6,720 nt of DNA from Minisyncoccota bacterium (GTDB taxonomy: Bacteria; Patescibacteriota; Minisyncoccia; Phycocordibacterales; GCA-2747955), in assembly GCA_023143935.1 (NCBI GenBank), contig JAGLGQ010000007.1, positions 1 to 6,720 on the forward strand. The letters are read 5' to 3'. The notes under the pieces were generated by a model. The model searched no databases. It had not been told where the DNA came from and saw only the letters and a program-made list of their open reading frames with translations. The position numbers and the translations under genes are program-made. This document shows, one piece after another, positions 1 to 5,887 of this stretch; the first letter of the stretch is position 1, and the number at the start of each line of letters is the position of its first letter.

Positions 1-1010
1 TCTTCTTCAATATTTATTAAATGAACTTTAAAAGGAGTTATTGAATCTGGCCACACAAGACCCTTTTCATCCGAAAAAATTTCCGCCACCACCCCCATAA
101 CCCTAGGTATTCCAATACCATATGAACCCATAAATACTGGTTTTTCTTCCCCGTTTTCGTCTTTATATAAAAGACCGATTGCTTTTGCATATTTTTCTCC
201 CAAAGAATATATATCTCCAACTTCTACTGATTTTTGTTCTACAAAATTATAATCATCCTTATTAATATTAAAATCAGACAAAACTTGATCATTAAAATCA
301 TCTTTATTAATGGCCATACCTTTTTCTTTATCAAAAACTAATATATCTTCCCCAGCCTCACACAATGTTTGAAATTCAAATGAATATTTTGAAAAAACTC
401 CTCCATTTGAAATTGTTAAAAAAGTTTTATCACCAATACCAATACGATTAAATATTTTTTTATAAACACCCTTCATTTTCTCATAAAATTCCTTATGCTG
501 TTCTTCATTTAAAGAAAAATCATATAAATCTTTCATTAAAAATTCCCTACCCCTCATTAAACCAGATTTAGCCCTTAATTCATTTCTAAATTTACTTTGA
601 AACTGATAAGCATATACAGGCAAATCTTTATATGAAGAAATAAAACTTCTCATAATATTTGTAATAGGTTCTTCATGGGTAAATGCGAGACCTAATTCCG
701 AACCAGAATTTAAATTTGTCTTAAACCAAATTCCATCATCTAAATCTGTACTCCACCTACCTGATTTTTCCCAAGAATCTTTTTTTTGAAGTGCTGTCAT
801 TTTCATTTCATTTGCTCCAATATTATCTAACTCTTCCCGAATAATTTGTTTTATATTTTCTATTACCCTTAACCCTAAAGGTAAAAAAGTATAAACCCCA
901 GCCATTTCTTTATGAATAAAACCAGCCTTAATTAAAAGCTGAGCATTTTTTGAAACTTCATCAGACGGAACAGTCTTTGATGTTTTTGTAAATAACTGTG
1001 ATTGTTTCAT
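1..1010 (-). CDS. proS: Prolyl-tRNA synthetase, INS-less form (partial, 3' end outside window)
   Basis: ProS charges tRNA-Pro with proline in the cytoplasm. The 336 visible residues hold the class II catalytic core. Motif 1 lies around residues 37-50 (AGVYTFLPLGLRV), the proline-pocket THEE is at 111-114, motif 2 is at 141-163 (FRNELR...GLMRGREFLMKD), and motif 3 is at 295-304 (GSYGIGIPRV). Canonical bacterial enzymes carry an editing insert (INS) of roughly 180 residues between GED and the VGDIYSLG segment. Here GED (220-222) and VGDIYSLG (264-271) are only about 40 residues apart, so INS is absent. The usual SHEF tetrapeptide reads SFEF (210-213). The anticodon-binding domain has barely begun when the window ends. 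The ATG start follows the VirB4 stop by 1 bp and has no Shine-Dalgarno sequence, which implies co-transcription. Identity is very secure; the missing insert is directly visible. Confidence 0.97.
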   Translation of the reverse strand, partial: MKQSQLFTKTSKTVPSDEVSKNAQLLIKAGFIHKEMAGVYTFLPLGLRVIENIKQIIREELDNIGANEMKMTALQKKDSWEKSGRWSTDLDDGIWFKTNLNSGSELGLAFTHEEPITNIMRSFISSYKDLPVYAYQFQSKFRNELRAKSGLMRGREFLMKDLYDFSLNEEQHKEFYEKMKGVYKKIFNRIGIGDKTFLTISNGGVFSKYSFEFQTLCEAGEDILVFDKEKGMAINKDDFNDQVLSDFNINKDDYNFVEQKSVEVGDIYSLGEKYAKAIGLLYKDENGEEKPVFMGSYGIGIPRVMGVVAEIFSDEKGLVWPDSITPFKVHLINIEE

Positions 1011-1011
1011 T

Positions 1012-2823
1012 TTATATTTTCATTCTTTTTTGTTTTCTAATAGCTAAAATTTGAGAAGGATCAGAAGTAATAACTTGATCCTCTGTATAAGACGCAATAA
1101 CTTTTATGGCCGCATGCTTTGTTCCCGCAAAAAATATACCTTCTCCCACGCCCGCCCCAATTAAAAGATTTTTTTCTTCGTCAGTTAAATTAAAAACCTC
1201 TTGCAACTTATTTATTGTAGATGGAGCCTGTTTAAATAAAATTTGCATAGAAGAGTTAGTAATAATCGGTACTCCATAAGGGGAGTTAATGAAATCACCC
1301 ACATCTTGAGTAATAGTTGAAAGTCCTAAATAATATTTTCTACCCCTTTTTGCCATACCAAACAAAAAAGATGCTGCATCATCAGACCTCATCATAGTCC
1401 AAGCTTCATCAATAACAAGTAATCTTTTTTTAAGAGTTCTTCTAATTGCATTCCAAATATAGTGAGTAATCAAAAACATAGCAATAGGTCTTAAATCATT
1501 TTCCATATCTCTAATGGAAAATACAACAACTTTTCTATCCATATCTACATTTGATGGTTTATTCAAAAATCCAGACCAAGAACCTCTTGTATATTTTGAA
1601 AGTTTTGAAACTAATTTAGAAGTCCCCTGCATTCCAGACAACACCATTTCAAAATCAGACAATAATGGTGGTTCAATAGAAGTAAAATCAGATTCTGGAG
1701 TAATATCCTTTAATGCATAAGTTTCGGAAATAGCCTTATCCACCATAGCATCTTCTTCTGGAGAAAGTCCCCCAAAAACTATTCTAAAAAATCCTACCAA
1801 AGAAACAATCTGATTTCTTAAAATTGTAGCTGGAGACTCATCCTCTCTAACAGGAGGGAGATCAAAAGGATTTAAATGATGATTAGAAGTTAAAGAAATA
1901 TTAAAATACCTTCCATCAATAGCCTCAGCTAAATATTCATATTCTCTCTCGGGATCAATAATAATTACATCCGTATCAAACATTAAAGTTCGTAATATCT
2001 CTAATTTTGCAGCATATGATTTACCAGCACCAGAAGTAGCAAAAGTAACAGAATTATAATTTGGTAACGAAAATCTATCAAATAAAACCAGAGAAGAATT
2101 ATGCCTATTAACTCCATATAGAATACCGTTATCCGAAGTTAAATTAAAAGATACAAAAGGAAAAATAGAAGCTAAAGTTTCTGAATTCAATTTTGAATAA
2201 ACCCCCAATAAATCCTTATTTAATGGCATGGTAGATTTAAAACCCTCAGCCTGTTGAAAAATAGCAGGACGCACATAAATCATTTTTGATTCTAAAAGAG
2301 ACTTTATTTCATTTTCTAATTTTGAAAGTTCTTTTTCACTCTTACCATAAATAGTAATATAAACACCAACAGAAAATAATTTTTCTATAGATTGTTGAAG
2401 CTTATCTCTCAACTCTTCAATATTTTGATAAGCAGAATCCAAAGAAGGGTCTCTCACCATTCCTTTATTTTCCCTTATAATAATTTGGGATTGAACTTCA
2501 GCAATTTTTTTTTGAAGCTTTCTTAAAGCAAATTCAGTATCTATTGGATTAATAAAAATGGAAACATCAAATTCTTTATCTAAATTGATAACTCCCGAAA
2601 ACCAACCGTCAGATATAAATTTTGGATAAGAAATTATAAAAAATGTTTTAGACATTTTTTCACCTAAATCTATATATTTAGGTTTAATATCCAAAGCAGA
2701 AGGTGCAATTATATCTTTCAAATCTAAAACAGCAGACTGACGAATAGATTCTGGCAAAACAGGAGAAATATTATAATTTTCCTCTCTCTGTTTATTTTTT
2801 TTAAAAATATCTAGTAATCCCAT
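1012..2823 (-). CDS. virB4: VirB4/TraC-family secretion ATPase
   Basis: A 603-residue hexameric-type AAA+/FtsK-HerA ATPase related to the VirB4 motor of type IV secretion and conjugation systems. An N-terminal VirB4-like domain covers about residues 50-200, with a helical, charged stretch at 97-180. The ATPase domain starts near 235. The Walker A segment is ATSGAGKS (262-269), where the canonical first Gly is Ala. DPEREYEYL follows at 290-298, Walker B is LLVIDEAW (468-475), and a conserved Gln motif STITQD lies at 502-507. No transmembrane segment is evident, so it is probably cytoplasmic and membrane-associated through partners. The ATG lies 7 bp after the TraC-like stop codon, without a Shine-Dalgarno sequence. 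The next gene, proS, begins 1 bp after this stop. No VirB6, VirB8, VirD4 or relaxase gene is visible, so a role in DNA transfer, pilus assembly or protein export cannot be decided. Confidence 0.93.
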   Translation of the reverse strand: MGLLDIFKKNKQREENYNISPVLPESIRQSAVLDLKDIIAPSALDIKPKYIDLGEKMSKTFFIISYPKFISDGWFSGVINLDKEFDVSIFINPIDTEFALRKLQKKIAEVQSQIIIRENKGMVRDPSLDSAYQNIEELRDKLQQSIEKLFSVGVYITIYGKSEKELSKLENEIKSLLESKMIYVRPAIFQQAEGFKSTMPLNKDLLGVYSKLNSETLASIFPFVSFNLTSDNGILYGVNRHNSSLVLFDRFSLPNYNSVTFATSGAGKSYAAKLEILRTLMFDTDVIIIDPEREYEYLAEAIDGRYFNISLTSNHHLNPFDLPPVREDESPATILRNQIVSLVGFFRIVFGGLSPEEDAMVDKAISETYALKDITPESDFTSIEPPLLSDFEMVLSGMQGTSKLVSKLSKYTRGSWSGFLNKPSNVDMDRKVVVFSIRDMENDLRPIAMFLITHYIWNAIRRTLKKRLLVIDEAWTMMRSDDAASFLFGMAKRGRKYYLGLSTITQDVGDFINSPYGVPIITNSSMQILFKQAPSTINKLQEVFNLTDEEKNLLIGAGVGEGIFFAGTKHAAIKVIASYTEDQVITSDPSQILAIRKQKRMKI

Positions 2824-2830
2824 ATTTATA

Positions 2831-3505
2831 TTATATATTATTTTGATTATCTAATACCATCCCTTGCAAATCTCCCTGGTCTGGATTAAAAATATTATAA
2901 AAAACTTCCAAAACGGCTTCTGTATCAAGTTTTTTAATTTTCACTCCCGTTCTAGATAGCCCAGAAGATAACAATCCCACCCTTTGTTCAAGTTGAGTTC
3001 TTGCTTCATCAAAAATCATTTTTTCATCATCATTACTTCTACTTTTTTTAGAAAAAACAGACATCAACCCGCCTTTTGAAATATCCACCATAGCTGGTTG
3101 ATATGAAACAACTAAAAAAAATTGTTTATCCATAATATTTATAACATCAGTAAAATTCTTTATAAAAGCAATGTACTCTATGGTTTGAAGTTTTATTACC
3201 TCATGAGTTTGATTTTTTAATTGTTTTTCTAAAGTTTCTAAATACGGCTCAACATCTAACTTTCTAGACTGAATAGAAATTTGTACTGGAAACTCTAAAA
3301 TATTTAAAAAATTTTTAAAAGCAGAAATAGTCATAGCCTGTTCCTCAAAAGACTTTAATGAAATATTTACTGATGTCACCAAAGAAATTGAAACTAAAGT
3401 ACCGTCATCTAAAACAGCAATCCCATCTTTCATTTCTGAAATCGGAACAAAATCTTGAGATGATACAGCTGTTCTATTAGCGCTATTTTTATTTATTGCA
3501 ACCAT
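2831..3505 (-). CDS. TraC-like domain protein (VirB4 partner)
   Basis: A 224-residue soluble protein of the kind that stands directly before VirB4 in many CPR genomes, usually called a TraC-like domain protein; I recognise it by overall pattern. The first 18 residues look disordered. The core begins at FVPISEMKDGIAVLDDGT (19-36) and continues through a helix and the strand FPVQISIQSRKLDV (72-85). A long amphipathic, probably coiled segment covers 86-127, and FFLVVSYQP is at 129-137. A polar, lysine-rich loop lies at 150-162. There is no Walker motif and no membrane segment. The start is fixed because TAA immediately precedes the ATG in the same frame. It lies 7 bp before virB4 and probably works with it as an accessory or extra N-terminal module. 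The exact function is unknown. The small membrane protein PrgI, often found upstream, is not present here. Confidence 0.8.
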   Translation of the reverse strand: MVAINKNSANRTAVSSQDFVPISEMKDGIAVLDDGTLVSISLVTSVNISLKSFEEQAMTISAFKNFLNILEFPVQISIQSRKLDVEPYLETLEKQLKNQTHEVIKLQTIEYIAFIKNFTDVINIMDKQFFLVVSYQPAMVDISKGGLMSVFSKKSRSNDDEKMIFDEARTQLEQRVGLLSSGLSRTGVKIKKLDTEAVLEVFYNIFNPDQGDLQGMVLDNQNNI

Positions 3506-3545
3506 TTACTTATCATTTTAACAATTAAAAAAGAAAAAACAACAA

Positions 3546-3580
3546 AAAATATTATCCTTATGCCCCATTGACAATACCAA
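3546..3580 (-). promoter_or_regulatory. Possible promoter for the TraC-like/virB4/proS genes
   Basis: The 86 bp gap between ppaC and the TraC-like gene offers two overlapping sigma70-like readings on the minus strand. One is TTGGTA (3580-3575), an 18 bp spacer, then GATAAT (3556-3551). The other is TTGTCA (3574-3569), a 17 bp spacer, then TATTTT (3551-3546). Each matches 9 of 12 consensus positions. A start near 3543 would give a leader of about 40 nt. In DNA this AT-rich such matches are not rare, and no clear terminator follows ppaC, so read-through from ppaC is equally possible. Confidence 0.35.
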
Positions 3581-3591
3581 ATACTTTCTTT

Positions 3592-4518
3592 TTAATTTTG
3601 GGGTAATTTTAAATACGGAACAATTGTTTTTTTTCTTGATGTTACCCCGGGTAAAACTTCTGTATCCATATCAACAGAAACAGAAAATGACTCCTCTATC
3701 ATACCTTTTACAAAATCATTTTGAATAAAAACTATTGATTCTTCTTTAAAAATATCTATAATAAAAAATAAAATTTCATCAAGATTTTCTTCTACCTTTA
3801 TTTCCTCTATGGCTTTTAAAATACCTTCTTTTCTTTCTAAAATAGTTTCTGGAGTAGTAGTCTCTACAACAGAAATACGAACACTCTTATCGCCCAAATC
3901 AATTTTTTTACTGTCCAAAAGTACAATCCTACTATCAGAAAAACTTGACACATCAGATTTAGCAACAAACATTTCGTTAGAATATTCTTTTATCTCAACC
4001 CTTAATTTTTTAGCAATCTTTTCTGCCACATCTTTATCGTGTGGAGTTGTTGTCGGAGAACGAAAAGCTAATGTGTCCGAAAGAATACAAGATAACATTA
4101 ATCCCAACATTTTATCTGGAAAAGAATTAATTTTATCCCCAACTAAATCATAAATAATTGTCGCTGTACATGCCACAGGTCTAACTGTTATATCTATAAC
4201 TTTACGAGTAGAAAGATTACCTGCCAACATATGATGATCTATAATCCTTAAAATATTTGTATCTAAAATATTAGAGGGTAATTCCTTGGCATTATTTGTA
4301 TCTACAATAATAACCTCATCTGATTCATTTAACTCATCTAATAATTCTGGCTCTGCAATATTCCACCTATCTAAAACAAAAGATGTTTCTTTGTTTAATT
4401 GTCCTAATATATACGGAATTGCTTTATGAGAAGTATGATTATTTAAATACCATGCCCACAAAATCGCACTTCCAGTCGCATCTGTATCTGGTGACTTATG
4501 TCCAAAAATTTTAATCAT
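3592..4518 (-). CDS. ppaC: Manganese-dependent (family II) inorganic pyrophosphatase
   Basis: Hydrolyses pyrophosphate to two phosphates in the cytoplasm, pulling forward reactions such as aminoacyl-tRNA and nucleic acid synthesis. The 308 residues match the usual length of the simple two-domain form (about 309). N-terminal DHH domain: GHKSPDTD (6-13) supplies H7, D11 and D13; VDTNN (72-76) supplies D73; DHH is at 94-96; SDTLAF (147-152) supplies D148. These correspond to the known metal ligands of the Bacillus subtilis enzyme. The C-terminal DHHA2 domain ends with the substrate-binding SRKK (294-297). There are no CBS or DRTGG inserts, so adenylate regulation is not expected. The ATG sits 9 bp downstream of a TACAAT -10 element, implying an almost leaderless mRNA. 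An earlier ATG (4529-4527) overlaps that element and reaches a stop after four codons. Identity is very secure. Confidence 0.97.
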   Translation of the reverse strand: MIKIFGHKSPDTDATGSAILWAWYLNNHTSHKAIPYILGQLNKETSFVLDRWNIAEPELLDELNESDEVIIVDTNNAKELPSNILDTNILRIIDHHMLAGNLSTRKVIDITVRPVACTATIIYDLVGDKINSFPDKMLGLMLSCILSDTLAFRSPTTTPHDKDVAEKIAKKLRVEIKEYSNEMFVAKSDVSSFSDSRIVLLDSKKIDLGDKSVRISVVETTTPETILERKEGILKAIEEIKVEENLDEILFFIIDIFKEESIVFIQNDFVKGMIEESFSVSVDMDTEVLPGVTSRKKTIVPYLKLPQN

Positions 4519-4527
4519 AATTTAATC

Positions 4528-4555
4528 ATTGTACAAAAAAATCACCCAAACGCAA
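4528..4555 (-). promoter_or_regulatory. Promoter of ppaC, predicting a nearly leaderless transcript
   Basis: On the minus strand a TACAAT -10 hexamer (4533-4528, 5 of 6 to consensus) stands 16 bp after TTGCGT (4555-4550, only the TTG matches). Transcription would start about 4521, leaving 0-3 nt before the ATG at 4518. No Shine-Dalgarno sequence exists, which fits a leaderless message. The same TACAATG string occurs upstream of the AbrB-like gene. Just upstream lie tandem AT-rich repeats that could act as an UP element, and before those the terminator of the preceding gene. Confidence 0.5.
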
Positions 4556-4561
4556 ATATTT

Positions 4562-4583
4562 TTATAATTATTTTATAATTATT
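4562..4583. repeat. Two perfect tandem copies of an 11-mer, TTATAATTATT
   Basis: Copies lie at 4562-4572 and 4573-4583 (plus-strand reading). The 11 bp period is close to one helical turn. They start about 7 bp upstream of the presumed -35 of ppaC, where UP elements bind the alpha subunit of RNA polymerase. The UP-element role is inferred from position and composition only. Confidence 0.6.
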
Positions 4584-4598
4584 AATTTTTAAAACCAC

Positions 4599-4629
4599 AA
4601 AAAAGAGCGATTTTGCTTTGCAAAATCGC
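4599..4629 (-). terminator. Rho-independent terminator after the AbrB-like gene
   Basis: A perfect 10 bp stem, GCGATTTTGC with its complement GCAAAATCGC and a 3-nt AAA loop (arms 4629-4620 and 4616-4607), is followed on the minus strand by TCTTTTTTG. A G-U and a G-C pair can extend the base of the stem. On the plus strand the hairpin is followed by C-rich sequence with no T run, so it acts in the minus direction. It separates the AbrB-like gene from ppaC. Confidence 0.9.
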
Positions 4630-4647
4630 CCACACCACCACACCACC
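4629..4647 (-). repeat. G-rich tandem repeat, possible two-tetrad G-quadruplex
   Basis: On the minus (transcribed) strand, two tandem copies of an 8-mer give GGTGGTGTGGTGG (4647-4635) and then TGTGGG, which runs into the terminator stem. Four GG tracts separated by loops of 1, 3 and 1 nt fit a two-tetrad quadruplex pattern. This block stands out in a genome of about 30 % G+C. It lies in the 3' untranslated part of the AbrB-like mRNA. Folding is inferred. Confidence 0.5.
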
Positions 4648-4664
4648 TTATTTTACACCACAAA

Positions 4665-4835
4665 TTATTCTTCCCAATCAACGATTACCAACCCATCACC
4701 TCGTTTTTTAACAACCACTTTTTGTTTTTCTCTCCATTTTAATTCTTTTACTAATTCAATCGGTAAAGTAACAGAATAACTAGCCCCTCGTTTAAAAATT
4801 TTACGAATATTACGATTTTGAAGTTTTCTTCTCAT
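4665..4835 (-). CDS. AbrB/SpoVT/MazE-like DNA-binding protein (56 aa)
   Basis: A 56-residue swapped-hairpin transcription factor or antitoxin-type DNA-binding protein. A basic N-terminal arm (MRRKLQNRNIRK) precedes the hallmark segment FKRGASYSVTLPIELVKEL (14-32), which has the family's small-residue, strand-then-LP-helix pattern. It is followed by strand WREKQKVVVKKR (34-45) and a terminal strand GLVIVDWEE (48-56). Such proteins dimerise to form the DNA-binding barrel. The ATG at 4835 lacks a Shine-Dalgarno sequence. Three identical palindromes lie 11-44 bp upstream and make autoregulation likely. A strong terminator follows, so the gene is its own unit between rnhB and ppaC. No toxin gene of the MazF, PIN or Doc type adjoins it, which argues for a stand-alone regulator over a toxin-antitoxin pair. 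The target genes are unknown. Confidence 0.85.
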   Translation of the reverse strand: MRRKLQNRNIRKIFKRGASYSVTLPIELVKELKWREKQKVVVKKRGDGLVIVDWEE

Positions 4836-4845
4836 GATATTTTTT

Positions 4846-4879
4846 AATAGCTATTTTAATAGCTATTTAAATAGCTATT
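4846..4879. promoter_or_regulatory. Operator: three AATAGCTATT palindromes at 12 bp period
   Basis: Perfect 10 bp palindromes AATAGCTATT lie at 4846-4855, 4858-4867 and 4870-4879. Start-to-start spacing is exactly 12 bp both times. They fill the space just upstream of the AbrB-like start codon. Identical, symmetric, evenly phased sites in front of a small dimeric DNA-binding protein are the expected form of an autoregulatory operator bound cooperatively. The protein-site pairing is inferred; the repeats are exact in the sequence. Confidence 0.8.
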
Positions 4880-4910
4880 TCTTTTTTTTAATTTCTCCCC
4901 CACACTTTCC

Positions 4911-4916
4911 ATTGTA
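4911..4916 (-). promoter_or_regulatory. Candidate -10 element for the AbrB-like gene
   Basis: TACAAT on the minus strand, followed by G as in the ppaC promoter. A start near 4904 would give a leader of about 69 nt with the three palindromes at roughly +26 to +59, so a bound repressor would act as a roadblock. I see no good -35 hexamer 16-18 bp upstream. Read-through from rnhB, which ends only 102 bp before the ATG with no terminator, is an alternative. Confidence 0.4.
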
Positions 4917-4937
4917 CCACAAATCTTTTTCCTAAAA

Positions 4938-5561
4938 TTACAAAAATCTTCTCAAAAAAGTTTTACGATGAATATTTAAAAGACCATATTTTTTAACCGC
5001 TTCCATATGAGCTTTTGTACCATACCCCTTATGTTTCTCAAATAAATACTCAGGAAATTTATTTCCATACTCTATCATTTTTTTATCCCTCATAACTTTT
5101 GCTGTTACAGAAGCTACCGAAATAACAAATTCTTTATCATCTCCTTTTATAATAGTCTTCTGATTTAAAAATTCATTTGAACATTTTAATCCCCCATCAA
5201 GCAAAACCTCCACTTCTTTTTTATTAATTTTTTTTAACTTCTCATTTTTAAAAATATTTTCCAAAGCCATATCTAAAGCTTTTTGAATTGATAAAACTAT
5301 ACCAATCATATCTATATCTTTTGCAGAAACAAATACTACTGAAGAAAAAATCATATTACAATTTTTCAAATTTTTTATTTTCTCAAAAAAAACTACTCTT
5401 TTCTTTTCGGAAATTTTTTTTGAATCTCTCATTCCACACAACTCACTTTTTAAATAATCTTCATTTCGAACCTCAATAAAAGTTGCACAAACCGCCACGG
5501 GTCCAGCAACAGGACCCCTCCCGACTTCATCTATCCCAACTTTATATTTAAAGCTACTCAT
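4938..5561 (-). CDS. rnhB: Ribonuclease HII
   Basis: Cleaves the RNA strand of RNA-DNA hybrids and cuts at single ribonucleotides misincorporated in DNA, starting ribonucleotide excision repair. The 207 residues match the family length. Visible motifs are GIDEVGRGPVAGPV (9-22) with catalytic D11 and E12, DSKKIS (46-51), LLDGG (120-124) with D122, and SVASVTAKVMRDK (148-160) with D159, completing the DEDD metal site. KHKGYGTKAH (176-185) is the conserved C-terminal stretch. The GRG of the first motif is the known sensor for a single ribonucleotide's 2'-OH. The start codon overlaps the end of the upstream RNHCP gene by 8 bp, so translation is probably coupled. Identity is very secure. Confidence 0.97.
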   Translation of the reverse strand: MSSFKYKVGIDEVGRGPVAGPVAVCATFIEVRNEDYLKSELCGMRDSKKISEKKRVVFFEKIKNLKNCNMIFSSVVFVSAKDIDMIGIVLSIQKALDMALENIFKNEKLKKINKKEVEVLLDGGLKCSNEFLNQKTIIKGDDKEFVISVASVTAKVMRDKKMIEYGNKFPEYLFEKHKGYGTKAHMEAVKKYGLLNIHRKTFLRRFL

Positions 5562-5886
5562 TTAATTTTCTCTTATTAATTTTTTCAACAAGTTCTAAAA
5601 AATTATTAAAATTATCCTTTCCCTCCCTATATTTATCTCTAGAAATTTCTCCACACTTTTGACATTTATGAATTATAATATATCTTCCACCCTTTGAAGA
5701 TTCAATATCAATAGGTTCCATTAACCCCCCACAATCTTCCAACCTATCTCCGGGAAAAATATCTACATGTTTTGAAAAAAAACACTGAGAACAATGATTA
5801 GTAAAACCATCACCAATATTTAAAAAACCACAATTTTCACACACAAAATCTTCTTTCACTTTTTGAAATTTTTTTACATTCCCCAT
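5554..5886 (-). CDS. RNHCP-domain zinc-binding protein (110 aa)
   Basis: A small protein that I recognise as the RNHCP domain family, whose function is unknown. Signature parts are DFVCENCGF (13-21), GDGFTNHCSQC (25-35; the family-naming RNHCP reads TNHCS here), SKHVDIFPGDR (38-48), CGGLMEP (52-58) and IIHKCQKCGE (71-80). Three CxxC pairs (C16/C19, C32/C35, C75/C78) plus C52, H31, H40 and H73 are enough for one or two structural zinc ions. The C-terminal tail (82-110) is charged and helical. There is no signal peptide or membrane segment, so it is cytoplasmic. Start: ATG 1 bp after the murG stop, no Shine-Dalgarno sequence; its 3' end overlaps rnhB. A nucleic acid-binding role is plausible from the zinc-ribbon character and the rnhB neighbour, but unproven. 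Confidence 0.88.
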   Translation of the reverse strand: MGNVKKFQKVKEDFVCENCGFLNIGDGFTNHCSQCFFSKHVDIFPGDRLEDCGGLMEPIDIESSKGGRYIIIHKCQKCGEISRDKYREGKDNFNNFLELVEKINKRKLNE

Positions 5887-5887
5887 A

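Noticed and set aside
38..220. 60-codon minus-strand open frame
   Set aside because: Lies inside proS in another frame; its translation has no family-like features while the proS frame is clearly conserved.
1514..1720. Plus-strand open frame inside virB4
   Set aside because: Antisense shadow of a conserved ATPase domain with no start signal or recognisable motif.
2824..2845. TATAAT a few bases before the virB4 start codon
   Set aside because: It overlaps the coding end of the TraC-like gene in extremely AT-rich DNA, has no -35 partner, and the genes are 7 bp apart, so an operon explains expression.
3506..3567. Tiny minus-strand frame before the TraC-like gene, considered as a PrgI remnant
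   Set aside because: It encodes only about 16 residues, mostly Phe and Cys from poly-T, with no similarity to PrgI that I can see.
3563..3604. Possible terminator after ppaC (CCCCA pairing with TGGGG, followed by T-rich DNA)
   Set aside because: Only 5 bp of stem with a loop of about 30 nt, and the T run is separated from the stem by about 13 nt.
3640..3656. Near-palindrome TTACCCCGGGTAA
   Set aside because: It lies within ppaC coding sequence for the conserved LPGVT segment before SRKK and is not an exact inverted repeat, so it is incidental.
3809..4153. 114-codon plus-strand open frame inside ppaC
   Set aside because: Antisense shadow; the ppaC frame has all catalytic residues.
4665..4835. 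Antitoxin half of a toxin-antitoxin pair
   Set aside because: No small toxin-like frame lies on either side: a terminator and ppaC follow, and rnhB precedes.
5288..5479. Plus-strand open frame inside rnhB
   Set aside because: Antisense shadow of RNase HII; its composition (Leu, Ser, Phe, Lys-rich) is what reversed AT-rich coding DNA gives.
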